Assembly: GCF_003991565.1 (NCBI RefSeq)
Contig: NZ_CP032819.1
Coordinates: 2,914,001 to 2,978,000 of the forward strand
DNA length: 64,000 nucleotides
From: Butyricimonas faecalis
Lineage (GTDB): Bacteria > Bacteroidota > Bacteroidia > Bacteroidales > Marinifilaceae
Reading direction: 5' to 3'
The notes beneath the pieces were generated by a model. That model had not been told where the DNA came from and ran no database searches. It worked only from the letters and a program-made list of their open reading frames with translations. Below are positions 26,905 through 36,159 of the stretch, in pieces. The translations under genes and the position numbers were made by a program. The first letter of the stretch is position 1; each line of letters begins with the position of its first letter.

Positions 26905-28836
26905 ATGAAACATGTTTATATATTAATAATCACCTTGATTTCGCTCTTTTCCGGATGTGATTATTTGGATGTTGTGCCAGACAATGATATTGAAACCATT
27001 GAAACCATTTTTGAAAAACGGGATCAAGCAGAGAACTGGTTTAAATTTTGCCATACATTTTTAATGCCCTATACGGCTTCTATCATTTCAAATCCAGCTT
27101 ATACCGGGGCTGACGAAGTTGTTGCAGGAGATTTTATCCGACAACAATTTAACTACAATTGGGCTGGTTTTTACATTGGAGATGGTTTGCAAATGTCAGC
27201 CGATCCTTATGGTAACATTTGGCGGAAAGATGCAGCTTACAATGCAATCCGTTATTGTAATACCTTTTTGGAGAAAATAAACGGAGTATACAACATGGAA
27301 AACCAAGAAAAAATATTATGGTCCGCTGAAATAAAAGCTCTTAAAGCCCATTACTATTTTGAGTTACTCAGGCGGTATGGTCCTATTATCCTAGTTCCGA
27401 AAAATATTGCCACGAATGCCGGAATTGAAGAGATGAAACAACCCCGCAGCCCATTTGAAACCTGCGTTGAAGAAATTGTTTCTTTGTTAGACGAAGCGAT
27501 GAAAGATTTACCCCCTATGAAACAAAAATCAGTAAGCCGATGGGCATACCATAGTCTTGAATCTGCTGCAGCTTTAAAAGCGATAACATTGTTTTACGCC
27601 GCTTCTCCCCTGTTCAATGGAAATCCTGCATACGCCAACTTTACCAGCAAAAAAGGAGAGAATTTCTTTAACCCAACCTATGATAAAGAAAAATGGAAAC
27701 GGGCAGCAGAAGCTATTGACTCAGCCCTAACAATTTGTTTAGACAATGGTAAAAAATTAATCGAAAGCGAAGATCAAAAACTACAAAATATCATGTCTGC
27801 CATTGAAGAATCGGGATTAGCAAAAAATTTTGAAAGCGAAGAAGCTATTTTCATGATTCAATACGAAAACCGTAGCCTAGCATCATGGACAAAATGGACT
27901 CGCCCTTATTTCAGAAGCGGCACTCCGGATTACAATGCAGATCTCATTGGTTGTATCTCTCCTAGTATCAAAATGGTAGAAATGTATTACACCAAACATG
28001 GTTTACCTATTAATGAAGACAGAGAGTGGGATTATTCTTCCCGATATCAAATTGATAAAGAAACTGATCCATATTACAAAAATGTTGTTTTACTGGATGC
28101 AGACAGTATTTTACGATTACATCTTAACAGAGAACCTCGTTTCTATGCACATATTGCAGCAGACCGTTGTTACTTCCAACGAGGAATATACGTTGACCCA
28201 GAAAATGATCTCGTAAGAGCTTATCAAGGAGAGCGATTCGGTACATTGTACACAAGCATTTCCAGTTCGCAAGCACAAAATCTAACCGGATATTACATGA
28301 AGAAAGGCTCTCGTTCTTCCCAAAGTAACGTGGACTACAAAAACACATTTTCTAATGAGGAAGCCTGTGTTTTGATTCGGTTAGCCGAACTTTATTTGAT
28401 GAAAGCAGAAGCATGGAACGAATACTTGGATGCTCCAGATAAGCAACACGTATACGATCCGTTAAACGTTGTACGTAAAAGGGCTGGGATTCCTGATGTA
28501 GAAGAAGCGTGGCAAAATTATTCCACGAACCCAGGTAAAGTAAAAACCAAAGAAGGTATGCGTGAAATCATTCGTCAGGAATGGAATGTTGAATTTGCAT
28601 TTGAAGGCAAACGTTTTTGGAATTTACGCCGGTGGTTAACCGCCACAGAAGAATTAAACACAACACTTTGCGGCTGGCTCATCACAGGAAAAACACAACG
28701 ACAATTTTATAATAACTTTGAAGGACCTGTACCCGTGTGGTCCAAACGACAATTCATTGCTCCGCGGGATTACCTTTTCCCAATACGAAGCGAAGAGATT
28801 CTAATTTCAGGTTGTGAACAAAATCCAGGTTGGTAA
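26905..28836 (+). CDS. SusD/RagB surface lipoprotein (locus 1)
   Basis: 643-residue nutrient-binding lipoprotein forming the lid of the SusC pore. The signal peptide ends in LFSGC with the lipidated Cys at residue 18. The helical TPR-like core is recognisable (YNAIRYCNTFLEKI, EIKALKAHYYFELLRRYGPIILVP), as is the C-terminal SusD block (LIRLAELYLMKAEAWNEY, EWNVEFAFEGKRFWNLRRW). Starts 17 nt after SusC, so the two are co-transcribed. It is longer than typical SusD proteins (about 500-600 residues). Confidence 0.94.
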   Translation: MKHVYILIITLISLFSGCDYLDVVPDNDIETIETIFEKRDQAENWFKFCHTFLMPYTASIISNPAYTGADEVVAGDFIRQQFNYNWAGFYIGDGLQMSADPYGNIWRKDAAYNAIRYCNTFLEKINGVYNMENQEKILWSAEIKALKAHYYFELLRRYGPIILVPKNIATNAGIEEMKQPRSPFETCVEEIVSLLDEAMKDLPPMKQKSVSRWAYHSLESAAALKAITLFYAASPLFNGNPAYANFTSKKGENFFNPTYDKEKWKRAAEAIDSALTICLDNGKKLIESEDQKLQNIMSAIEESGLAKNFESEEAIFMIQYENRSLASWTKWTRPYFRSGTPDYNADLIGCISPSIKMVEMYYTKHGLPINEDREWDYSSRYQIDKETDPYYKNVVLLDADSILRLHLNREPRFYAHIAADRCYFQRGIYVDPENDLVRAYQGERFGTLYTSISSSQAQNLTGYYMKKGSRSSQSNVDYKNTFSNEEACVLIRLAELYLMKAEAWNEYLDAPDKQHVYDPLNVVRKRAGIPDVEEAWQNYSTNPGKVKTKEGMREIIRQEWNVEFAFEGKRFWNLRRWLTATEELNTTLCGWLITGKTQRQFYNNFEGPVPVWSKRQFIAPRDYLFPIRSEEILISGCEQNPGW

Positions 28837-28851
28837 TTTATAAAAAAAACT

Positions 28852-30213
28852 ATGAAAAAACTTATATATATACTACTCGTATTTTGGGGATTCTGTAGTT
28901 GTCAAGACGATAACTCTTCTTTTGGAATTTCCATGCCTATTGAAAATTTATCTTTCCGTCCAATTCCAGGCGGGGCTATCATGTACTATAAATTACCAGC
29001 AGATCAAGATATTCTTTACATCCGAGTACGTTATAAAGACTCCTTTGGAAAAGACATCATCTGTTCTGGTAGTTATGCATGTGATTCTTTAACCTTATTA
29101 GGTTTCAACGAAGCCCAAACAGGAATTTCAGCTCGCGTGAGTTTATGCAACAAAGACGATATCGAATCGGAACCAATAGAAGTAACTTTTGATACGAAAG
29201 ACTCCGGACCAGTAACCTTTTTGGATAACTTAGAAATATCTCCTGATTGGGGAAGCATCTCTTTAAAATACAACATCCCAGAAGACATAAAAGGTATGGC
29301 CCATATATTTTATGTTGGAGAAAACCCTGCAAACAAAAAAACGGATACATTATTGATTAAGAGTTTCGTGTTAACTAAAGGTACAGACTCTTTAAACATT
29401 ATCCCCCAACAAGCTCGCCTCGCTTATGATATTGTTGTCCGGACAGAAGATTTCCGGGGATACATGGTAAAAGAAAAAGTATGGGAAAAGATTTCTCCAT
29501 TAGAAATAGAAAAACAGTCTATCGAAGAAGATTTCGATTTCCTCGACCCAGCAAATCTCTCCATCGAAGATCCCGATTACAACTTAGGGAAAGCATTTCT
29601 TTTTGATGGAGACTTGAAAGGAGAAGCCTGCTATAATTGGAATAAATTTGATAATTTCAGTACCTATTTAGCCGGTCCGCAATGCTTGGGTAAACCTCTG
29701 TTCATTATTGATTTAAGAGAACAAAAACTTCCTGCAGAATTCAGGCTCTACGCTATGCTATTTGTAAGAAGTTCCTTTCCTTATGGACCAATGGCTGGTT
29801 ACCCGGACGAGAAATATGGAGAAATATGGACCTCTTGCTATGCTACAAAATTACCTAGTAGTGTGACCGTATTTGGTTCTAATAATATGAATGATGACTC
29901 TTCCTGGGAAATAGTGACACACTTCGAACAAAATCGAGAAATTGACAATAAATTACGCTGGTGTGAACGCTGTAATGACGGAGGAAGTTATAGCGAATAT
30001 TTTATTAAAAGTTTTAACGCCTTACAACTAGCAGAACCATGTTACATGAAATTAAGTTGTTCTCCTCATGGGAAGAAATACCGCTATTTCAAATTTGTTG
30101 TAAATGAAGTATTTGCTTCTCCTACAGGTCATGAAAGTGCATCATATGGTTCAAACTACGAAAAACATGTAACCATACAAGAATTAGAAATTTTCACCGC
30201 AAAAGAAAATTAA
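28852..30213 (+). CDS. Surface lipoprotein, DUF4959/DUF5126/DUF5000-like, putative glycan binding
   Basis: 453-residue lipoprotein (signal peptide, FCSC with Cys near 17). The arrangement of two fibronectin-like repeats (about 25-125 and 130-220) and a C-terminal galactose-binding-like jelly roll ending in VTIQELEIFTAKEN resembles the DUF4959-DUF5126-DUF5000 lipoproteins that accompany SusC/SusD pairs. No catalytic residues were recognised. It probably extends from the surface and helps capture the imported ligand. Starts 15 nt after SusD and is followed 3 nt later by another lipoprotein. Confidence 0.7.
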   Translation: MKKLIYILLVFWGFCSCQDDNSSFGISMPIENLSFRPIPGGAIMYYKLPADQDILYIRVRYKDSFGKDIICSGSYACDSLTLLGFNEAQTGISARVSLCNKDDIESEPIEVTFDTKDSGPVTFLDNLEISPDWGSISLKYNIPEDIKGMAHIFYVGENPANKKTDTLLIKSFVLTKGTDSLNIIPQQARLAYDIVVRTEDFRGYMVKEKVWEKISPLEIEKQSIEEDFDFLDPANLSIEDPDYNLGKAFLFDGDLKGEACYNWNKFDNFSTYLAGPQCLGKPLFIIDLREQKLPAEFRLYAMLFVRSSFPYGPMAGYPDEKYGEIWTSCYATKLPSSVTVFGSNNMNDDSSWEIVTHFEQNREIDNKLRWCERCNDGGSYSEYFIKSFNALQLAEPCYMKLSCSPHGKKYRYFKFVVNEVFASPTGHESASYGSNYEKHVTIQELEIFTAKEN

Positions 30214-30216
30214 GAT

Positions 30217-31707
30217 ATGAAATTAAACAAATATTTATGGTCTTTTTTCATCCTTTTCATCATTGGAGGATGTGAAAATCTAGAAGAAACATATAGCAAT
30301 TATACAGGAGACGGAACCATTCGTTATTTAGGGAAATGCAAAGACTTGTCCGTTAGTCCGGGATGGCAGAGATTAATAGTAAAATGGACAAATCATGTTG
30401 ATCCGGTAATTGATAAAATTAAAGTCAGTTGGACGTTAGATGGGGTCACACGTGATTCGCTATTGGAAAAAGGTACAACTGAATGTAATATTCACAACCT
30501 GAAAAATGGAACTTATAAAGTGTCCGTACAAAGTGTGGATAAAGATGGAAATTGTTCCTTACCTGTTTTAGATTATAAACGTCCCTACACTTTAGAGCAC
30601 GAAAATGTAATTTCTTTTACACGATTATTTGACAAATATTTTTGGATAAAAGATCATTTAGTATTGTTTTTTGGCGAATGGCAAAAAAACATTGAAACAG
30701 CTAGTCTAAACTATTATTCCGGAGGAAAATTGAAAGAACAAAAATTAGATAGTGTATTTATTACCAATAATAAATACTATTTAATTCCTGACAAGATCGA
30801 TACAGGAACAAAAGTAGTTATCAATCGAAGTGGACGGTTAGCAGGGTGTTCAGACTTGATCATATTCACCCCCTACGAATTAACACGTGAAAATAAAACC
30901 TATACGCTAGATTTCAAACAACTACTCAAAGAAAAATACGGTCAATCAGAAATAACGGAAACATTTACAAATTCTATTACGGAATTAGAAATTGATTACG
31001 ATATGGACTCTTTCGAGGATATCATGAATTTACCCAATTTAAAAACACTAATTCTTGGTAAAAACCGGTATTTAAACCCAGAAGAATTAAGCCAATACGA
31101 AGATGCAAGTCAAGTTTCCAACCTTGCAAGTAGTATTTTCGCCTTAAATCGGGTTTATGAAATATTGGACACAAAAATACAATGCTATAATAAACATTAT
31201 ATCCCAGAGGGAGAATTATCTTACATTGAGTATTTAGCAAACCCTAAAATACCTGACAATCTAAATTATCTCAATAGTGCAAATTGGAGCTACTCTTGCT
31301 CAAACGATGAGTACGGAGAAGGAATTAAGGCGTTATTTGACGAAAATTCAACAGAAGGATGGCAACCTACAAGACATAGAACGGCATTAACGTATGAAAT
31401 AACCGTAGACATGCAAGCTCCTCAAACAATAAATGGAGTACAGGTTACACAACAAGTCATTACTTCAAATTATAAAAAATGTATTGCACAAAAGATACAA
31501 ATAAAAACATCTATAGACCTAAAAAACTGGCAAGATGCAACCTATGTGATAGAAAATAGGCTTGGAAATACTAGCGGGGAAACCACTATCATAAATTTTC
31601 CAACACCACAATCTGCTCGCTATTTAAAATTTACTGTCAGTGATTTAGCATATAATTCCTTTTACTATACCGTATCTTTAGGTAAAATTAAAATCTTTAA
31701 AAAGTAA
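30217..31707 (+). CDS. Surface lipoprotein, DUF4998-like with C-terminal F5/8 type C (discoidin) domain
   Basis: 496-residue lipoprotein with a signal peptide ending IIGGC. The N-terminal half (GKCKDLSVSPGWQRLIVKWTN, KVSWTLDGVTRDS) matches the DUF4998 pattern found in Sus-like loci. The C-terminal about 140 residues (LFDENSTEGWQP, LTYEITVDMQAPQTINGVQV, SARYLKFTVSDLAYNS) read as a discoidin/F5/8C carbohydrate-binding fold. It is the last gene of locus 1 and is followed by a strong hairpin. No enzymatic motif was seen; a ligand-capture role is inferred. Confidence 0.7.
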   Translation: MKLNKYLWSFFILFIIGGCENLEETYSNYTGDGTIRYLGKCKDLSVSPGWQRLIVKWTNHVDPVIDKIKVSWTLDGVTRDSLLEKGTTECNIHNLKNGTYKVSVQSVDKDGNCSLPVLDYKRPYTLEHENVISFTRLFDKYFWIKDHLVLFFGEWQKNIETASLNYYSGGKLKEQKLDSVFITNNKYYLIPDKIDTGTKVVINRSGRLAGCSDLIIFTPYELTRENKTYTLDFKQLLKEKYGQSEITETFTNSITELEIDYDMDSFEDIMNLPNLKTLILGKNRYLNPEELSQYEDASQVSNLASSIFALNRVYEILDTKIQCYNKHYIPEGELSYIEYLANPKIPDNLNYLNSANWSYSCSNDEYGEGIKALFDENSTEGWQPTRHRTALTYEITVDMQAPQTINGVQVTQQVITSNYKKCIAQKIQIKTSIDLKNWQDATYVIENRLGNTSGETTIINFPTPQSARYLKFTVSDLAYNSFYYTVSLGKIKIFKK

Positions 31708-31722
31708 CAAAATTTATTTCAT

Positions 31723-31763
31723 TAGAGGATGCGTTTAAACATGGAGTTTAGACTCATCCTCTA
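31723..31763 (+). terminator. Hairpin after Sus locus 1
   Basis: 18-bp near-perfect inverted repeat (TAGAGGATGCGTTTAAAC and its complement with two differences) around a 5-nt loop, 15 nt after the last gene of locus 1. The following T-run is weak. Confidence 0.6.
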
Positions 31764-31901
31764 TTTAGAATCTCCCGGTTGCGGCTTTTCCCAACCAGTT
31801 CTTCCACAACTTCATGACCGTGACAATGTAACATTTGTGAGAGCATAATGATCTATGTAAATAGTCTCTCCCTCTCCTTGAATAATAAATAAATTCTTCA
31901 T
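31754..31901 (-). pseudogene. Possible small gene or frameshifted remnant coupled to lpxH
   Basis: An ATG at 31899-31901 overlaps the lpxH stop codon (ATGA) and opens a 29-codon frame (MKNLFIIQGEGETIYIDHYA...). One frame away, a second 30-codon frame starts at 31846 (MLSQMLHCHGHEVVEELVGK...). If one frameshift is assumed, the two join into a single small protein of about 48 residues. The family is not recognised. It could be a decayed coupled gene, two short peptides or chance. The end overlaps the locus 1 hairpin. Confidence 0.35.
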
Positions 31902-32698
31902 ACTGCTAATTCCGTGTGGAATATCGTTTCCTTTTCCATCTGTCGAGTTGACAAAACTTTTTCTTCAATATACACGTTCCAATTTCCATCGTAATCTTCG
32001 GTCAAGGCAGAAAGGGATTCCATCCAATCCCCCGAATTCAAGTAAAGCACGTTCCCGATCATCTTTTTCTCCGGATAATGGATATGCCCGCAGATTACCC
32101 CCTGGCATTCCTTTTTTCCGGCAATATCCACGATATGTTTTTCAAAATCACTGATATATGAAACCGAAGCTTTCACTTTCAACTTGATTTCCCGGGCAAT
32201 CGAATAATAGGGTAAGCCTTTTTTCAACCGACGACGATTGTAAATCTTGTTCGCCCACAACAAGAAAGAGTATCCCACATCCCCGACTTTCGCCAACCAG
32301 CTCATGGAAGACGTCACTTTATCAAACACGTCCCCATGCAGCACGTAGTAACGTTTATCTCCACTCGTATAAATGTAATCCTTCACCACGGAAATATTCG
32401 AGAAAGTCAAAGGGATCACCCGATCTAGAAAATCATCATGATTTCCCCGCACGTAAATAATCTTCGTGTCGTGAGAAATATCAAGTAGTACTTTAATAAA
32501 ATTCGTATGGCAACGACGCCATTTACTGTTCTTCCCCCGCATAAGCGACCACCCGTCGACAATATCACCACACAAGATAAGGGTATCGCAAGAGTGTTGC
32601 TTCAAAAAGCGAGTAACTTCTTTCGTCTTCGACCATTTAGAACCGAGGTGAATATCCGAAAGAACAATTGTTTTGTAATGTTGCTGTTTCTTAGGCAT
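31898..32698 (-). CDS. lpxH: UDP-2,3-diacylglucosamine diphosphatase-like metallophosphoesterase
   Basis: 266-residue calcineurin-like phosphoesterase. All metal-binding motifs are present: SDIHLGS (14-20), GDIVDGW, RGNHDD, HGDVFD and GHIHYP. The lipid-A type LpxH/LpxH2 enzymes carry this set together with the surrounding helices, and cleave UDP-2,3-diacylglucosamine to lipid X at the inner face of the membrane. The gene is on its own, divergent from the MalY-like gene by 143 bp. The assignment to lipid A synthesis rests on family resemblance; other phosphodiesterase substrates are possible. Confidence 0.8.
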   Translation of the reverse strand: MPKKQQHYKTIVLSDIHLGSKWSKTKEVTRFLKQHSCDTLILCGDIVDGWSLMRGKNSKWRRCHTNFIKVLLDISHDTKIIYVRGNHDDFLDRVIPLTFSNISVVKDYIYTSGDKRYYVLHGDVFDKVTSSMSWLAKVGDVGYSFLLWANKIYNRRRLKKGLPYYSIAREIKLKVKASVSYISDFEKHIVDIAGKKECQGVICGHIHYPEKKMIGNVLYLNSGDWMESLSALTEDYDGNWNVYIEEKVLSTRQMEKETIFHTELAV

Positions 32699-32841
32699 AT
32701 ATTCATTCCTAAATTACTTACACAAAAGAAGAATTGTATTATTAAGAAACGGTTACCAAAATATGAAATAAATGTTTCAACATTTACCGCACAATAATTG
32801 AAAGAGTTTTATAACTTGCTACTCGATAAAATAAGAATAAT

Positions 32842-34005
32842 ATGTACGATTTTGATCAGATAATTGACCGTCGTAACACCAATTGCGTGAAATACGACAA
32901 TCTTGCAAACGTGTTTGGTTGCACCGATATTCTGCCCATGTGGGTAGCGGATATGGATTTTCAGGTAGCCCCGGAAATTCTCGATGCTGCCCGAGAGTGT
33001 TGTGAAAAAGGAGTTTTCGGGTACACGTTCCGAAGTGATGAAGCCAAGCAGGCATTTGCCGATTGGGTGGCACGTCGCCACGGCTGGCAAGTGGACACCC
33101 GCTGGTTGTTAAGTAGCCCCGGCATCGTTACGGCCCTGGCATTAGGGGTTCGGGTGTACACGCAAGAACACGATAAGGTAATGATTTTCACTCCCGTCTA
33201 TCCCCCATTCTATGCCGTGGTGAAAGACAACAACCGGGAACTCGTGTGTAGTACCTTGAAAGTAGAAAACGGACATTACCACATGGATTGGGAAGATGTT
33301 GAGAAGAAGCTGAAAAATGGGGTAAAATTACTGATCCTAAGCAATTCACACAACCCCGTGGGAAGAGTATGGACCAAGGAAGAACTTACTCGAATCGGAA
33401 CGTTATGCCTGCAACACGGGGTCACAATTCTCTCTGACGAAATCCATTCCGACCTTGCCCTCTTCGGACACAAACACGTGGCAATGGCCTCCCTGTCACC
33501 GGAGATTGCCGCAATCACCATCACCATGATGGCTCCGAGTAAAACATTCAACATCGCCGGGATGATGAATTCCGTTGTTGTGATCTCCAACCCGGAATTA
33601 CGTCGCCTTTTCGAGAAAGAACTTTTATGCCTGCACCTGGATTTAGGTAATATCTTCGGACATGTCACCCTGGAGGCGGCCTACAAGTTCGGAGATACTT
33701 GGCTCGACGAAATGGTTCGCTACCTCGAAAAAAACATCCTGTTTGTCGATCAGTTCCTCCGGGAAGAATTACCCGCGATAAAGATGATACTCCCGGAAAG
33801 CTCCTTCTTACTCTGGCTTGATTTCCGGGCAACAGGGTTATCCCACGAGCAAATCCAGAAAAAACTACTCCACGAAGCGAAAATCGGCTTAAATAGCGGC
33901 ATGGATTTCGGCCCCGAGGGAGAAGGCTTTTTCCGTATGAACATCGGTTGCCCGCTCGAAACGGTAAAAGAAGGACTCGAACGCTTGAAAAAAGCATTCA
34001 AATAG
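32842..34005 (+). CDS. MalY/PatB-type PLP-dependent cystathionine beta-lyase or aminotransferase
   Basis: 387-residue fold-type I PLP enzyme. The family opening MYDFDQIIDRRNTNCVKYDN and MWVADMDFQVAPEI is typical of PatB/MalY C-S lyases. SNSHNPVGRVW carries the Asn that contacts the cofactor, SDEIHSDL the Asp contacting the pyridine nitrogen, and Lys234 in APSKTFNIAG is the Schiff-base lysine. It likely cleaves cystathionine or other cysteine conjugates, releasing homocysteine, ammonia and pyruvate. It appears monocistronic. An aminotransferase role cannot be excluded. Confidence 0.9.
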   Translation: MYDFDQIIDRRNTNCVKYDNLANVFGCTDILPMWVADMDFQVAPEILDAARECCEKGVFGYTFRSDEAKQAFADWVARRHGWQVDTRWLLSSPGIVTALALGVRVYTQEHDKVMIFTPVYPPFYAVVKDNNRELVCSTLKVENGHYHMDWEDVEKKLKNGVKLLILSNSHNPVGRVWTKEELTRIGTLCLQHGVTILSDEIHSDLALFGHKHVAMASLSPEIAAITITMMAPSKTFNIAGMMNSVVVISNPELRRLFEKELLCLHLDLGNIFGHVTLEAAYKFGDTWLDEMVRYLEKNILFVDQFLREELPAIKMILPESSFLLWLDFRATGLSHEQIQKKLLHEAKIGLNSGMDFGPEGEGFFRMNIGCPLETVKEGLERLKKAFK

Positions 34006-34084
34006 TTAAGGCTCATAAACAATTATTTTTGTTTTTTGAGTACCGTCTGTAATATTCATTACAAAATTCCCTTGTTCTCACGTG

Positions 34085-34092
34085 TATCTTTG
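34085..34092 (+). promoter_or_regulatory. Candidate -7 box for ferredoxin-type gene
   Basis: TATCTTTG matches TAnnTTTG, 24 nt before the ATG at 34117. The -33 element is not clear. Confidence 0.5.
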
Positions 34093-34116
34093 TCCTAGAA
34101 TCAAAAATGACTGACT

Positions 34117-34953
34117 ATGAAACGGACAATTATAAAAATAGACGAGGAAAAATGTAACGGTTGCGGGCAATGCGTGAAAGGTTGCCACGAAGGAGCTTTA
34201 CAATTAATAGACGGAAAAGCCGTCATGATAAGTGATTTATATTGCGACGGGCTGGGAGCTTGCATCGGAGAATGCCCCGTCGGTGCCATCGAGCTAGAAG
34301 AGCGGGAAGCGGAACCATATAGCGAAGAGGCTGTTATGGAGCGTATTGCACCCAAAGGCGAACACGTGATCCTGGCTCATTTACGTCACTTGAAAGAGCA
34401 CGGTGAAAAAGAGCTGGTAAAACAAGGAGTGGACTATTTGAAACGCCATAACATCCCCATAAACCTGCAAGAATTACATCCCACTCCCAAACTGGGGTGT
34501 GGATGTCCCGGTTCCATGGCACGAGAATTAAAACCCGTCATGAAACCTGCTGCAACCCCATGTTCCAGTAGCTCCGAACTCCGGCAATGGCCCGTGCAGT
34601 TACATCTGCTAAACCCACAAGCCGGATATTTTCAAAGGGCAAACGTACTATTGGCCTCCGATTGCTCGGCCTTTGCCGCCGGGAATTTTCATGAACGTTT
34701 CCTGAAAGGCAAGATCCTAGCTATCGCCTGCCCGAAACTGGATCATAATACCGATTCTTACGTGAACAAACTCCGTAGCATGATTGACGATGCCCAGATC
34801 GATACGCTCACGGTACTCATCATGGAAGTTCCCTGTTGCGGAGGACTCCTGCAAATGGCTTTAAAAGCGAGAGAAACAGCCTCCCGCAACATCCCGATCA
34901 AAAAGATCGTGCTGTCCGTGGAAGGGGACGTGAAAAGTGAAGAATGGGTATAA
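34117..34953 (+). CDS. 4Fe-4S ferredoxin-domain protein
   Basis: 278 residues. The N-terminal ferredoxin domain has one complete cluster motif (Cys13, 16, 19, 23 in CNGCGQCVKGC) and a second modified one (Cys43, Cys49, Cys53 in YCDGLGACIGECP). The remaining about 200 residues have several cysteines (LGCGCPG, CPKLDHN, VPCCGG), a pattern seen in uncharacterised anaerobe redox proteins. Its electron partner is unknown. It lies 92 bp before the TRIC channel gene, which has its own candidate promoter. Confidence 0.85.
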   Translation: MKRTIIKIDEEKCNGCGQCVKGCHEGALQLIDGKAVMISDLYCDGLGACIGECPVGAIELEEREAEPYSEEAVMERIAPKGEHVILAHLRHLKEHGEKELVKQGVDYLKRHNIPINLQELHPTPKLGCGCPGSMARELKPVMKPAATPCSSSSELRQWPVQLHLLNPQAGYFQRANVLLASDCSAFAAGNFHERFLKGKILAIACPKLDHNTDSYVNKLRSMIDDAQIDTLTVLIMEVPCCGGLLQMALKARETASRNIPIKKIVLSVEGDVKSEEWV

Positions 34954-35011
34954 ACTTCATTATCATGCTGTAAAACATCAAAATGGGTGTCCAATGATAT
35001 TCCTTTATTAT

Positions 35012-35019
35012 TAGCTTTG
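35012..35019 (+). promoter_or_regulatory. Candidate -7 box for TRIC-type channel gene
   Basis: TAGCTTTG matches TAnnTTTG, 25 nt before the ATG. Confidence 0.45.
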
Positions 35020-35044
35020 CACGCTCAAAAAAAATAACAGGAAT

Positions 35045-35662
35045 ATGCATATTGATTTCACTACAATCATTGATTATATTGGTACATTCGCATTTGCTAT
35101 CAGTGGAATACGTTTGGCATCAGCCAAACGGTTCGACTGGTTTGGGGCATATGTGGTTGGAGCTGCAACGGCCATCGGGGGTGGAACTACACGGGATCTG
35201 ATGCTAGGATTAACTCCTTTTTGGATGCACCAGCCCTCCTACCTGATTGTCACAGGATTGGCCTTGTTGTTTGTCATCATATTTGGCAAGTATGTTATCC
35301 GGTTGAACAACACATTCTTTATCTTCGATGCCATCGGTCTCGGATTATTTACCGTGGTAGGCATTGAAAAGAGCTTACTCGCCGGTTTCCCCATGTGGGT
35401 TGCCATTATCATGGGTATGACGACCGGAGCCGTCGGTGGTGTCATCCGGGATATATTTATCAACGAGGTTCCCCTTATCTTCCGCAAGGACATTTACGCT
35501 ATCGCCTGCATTCTAGGGGGATTAATTTACTTCACTTGTGACTTCTTTGCCGTGGGCCATATCACCACCCAGATTATCACGGCCGGAAGCGTTATCTTAG
35601 CCCGGGTTATTGCCGTGAAGTTCCACATCAGTCTTCCGGTATTGAAAGGAAACGAGAAATAA
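35045..35662 (+). CDS. Trimeric intracellular cation (TRIC)-type channel, UPF0126 family
   Basis: 205-residue inner-membrane protein with seven predicted hydrophobic helices in two homologous halves. The half-repeats are visible as FAFAISGIRLASAKRFDWFGAYVVGAATAIGGGTTRDLMLG and AIGLGLFTVVGIEKSLLAGFPMWVAIIMGMTTGAVGGVIRDIFI, each with the Gly-rich GGGTTRD / GGVIRD ending of the family. Prokaryotic TRIC proteins conduct K+ and other cations. The gene converges with Sus locus 2, sharing a terminator hairpin. Confidence 0.9.
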   Translation: MHIDFTTIIDYIGTFAFAISGIRLASAKRFDWFGAYVVGAATAIGGGTTRDLMLGLTPFWMHQPSYLIVTGLALLFVIIFGKYVIRLNNTFFIFDAIGLGLFTVVGIEKSLLAGFPMWVAIIMGMTTGAVGGVIRDIFINEVPLIFRKDIYAIACILGGLIYFTCDFFAVGHITTQIITAGSVILARVIAVKFHISLPVLKGNEK

Positions 35663-35667
35663 AAAAG

Positions 35668-35694
35668 GTCGCCTCAAACAGAAAATGAGGCGAC
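35668..35694 (-). terminator. Terminator of Sus locus 2 (possibly bidirectional)
   Basis: Perfect 9-bp stem GTCGCCTCA / TGAGGCGAC with a 9-nt loop. Read on the minus strand it is followed by CCTTTTTTATTT, so it terminates locus 2, whose last gene ends at 35706. On the plus strand only a weak tail follows for the TRIC gene. Confidence 0.8.
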
Positions 35695-35705
35695 TTCCAT
35701 ACACA

Positions 35706-36131
35706 TTAATCTTTCACAATTATTTTGAAAATATCATCTTTGTAACAAGAATAATCCTTGTTGCTAATTTCTATTGACAATAAATACGTTCCTTTAGGGA
35801 TTTTATGATGAAAAGGTACGATAAAAATACCACCACCATTCATTGTACAAACAGCTTTCAACGCTTCAGCATCACCCTCTCCATCTCCAACAACTTTCAC
35901 ATCTGTAATCCTATAACTAATTGGAGCTGTTCCTAACACACCTTGAATTCCCGATGACACCCAATCTGCCTCATTCTCAAAACGAGTATTATTTTGAGCA
36001 TCCCATTCTAATTCTACAACAAGAGAATCCGGAACGTAAACTGCATTCTCTGCTTCTAAATAACCAATTTTTACATCATGGCAAGACATTGCAATCACCA
36101 CAAGTAATAATATAAATACATTCTTTCTCAT
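35706..36131 (-). CDS. Small lipoprotein of Sus locus 2, unknown function
   Basis: 141 residues from the chosen ATG. The signal peptide MRKNVFILLLVVIAMSC has a lipidation Cys near 17. The rest (beta-rich, with IFIVPFHHKIPKGTYLLSIEISNKDY) looks like a single Ig-like or DUF-type beta-sandwich, but I do not recognise the family. A longer frame starts at 36173, but it would overlap the upstream gene and puts 14 residues before the signal peptide. It is the last gene of the locus and so probably a surface accessory protein. Confidence 0.6.
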   Translation of the reverse strand: MRKNVFILLLVVIAMSCHDVKIGYLEAENAVYVPDSLVVELEWDAQNNTRFENEADWVSSGIQGVLGTAPISYRITDVKVVGDGEGDAEALKAVCTMNGGGIFIVPFHHKIPKGTYLLSIEISNKDYSCYKDDIFKIIVKD

Positions 36132-36159
36132 AATATATCTTATCCCTATTAAAACTCTT

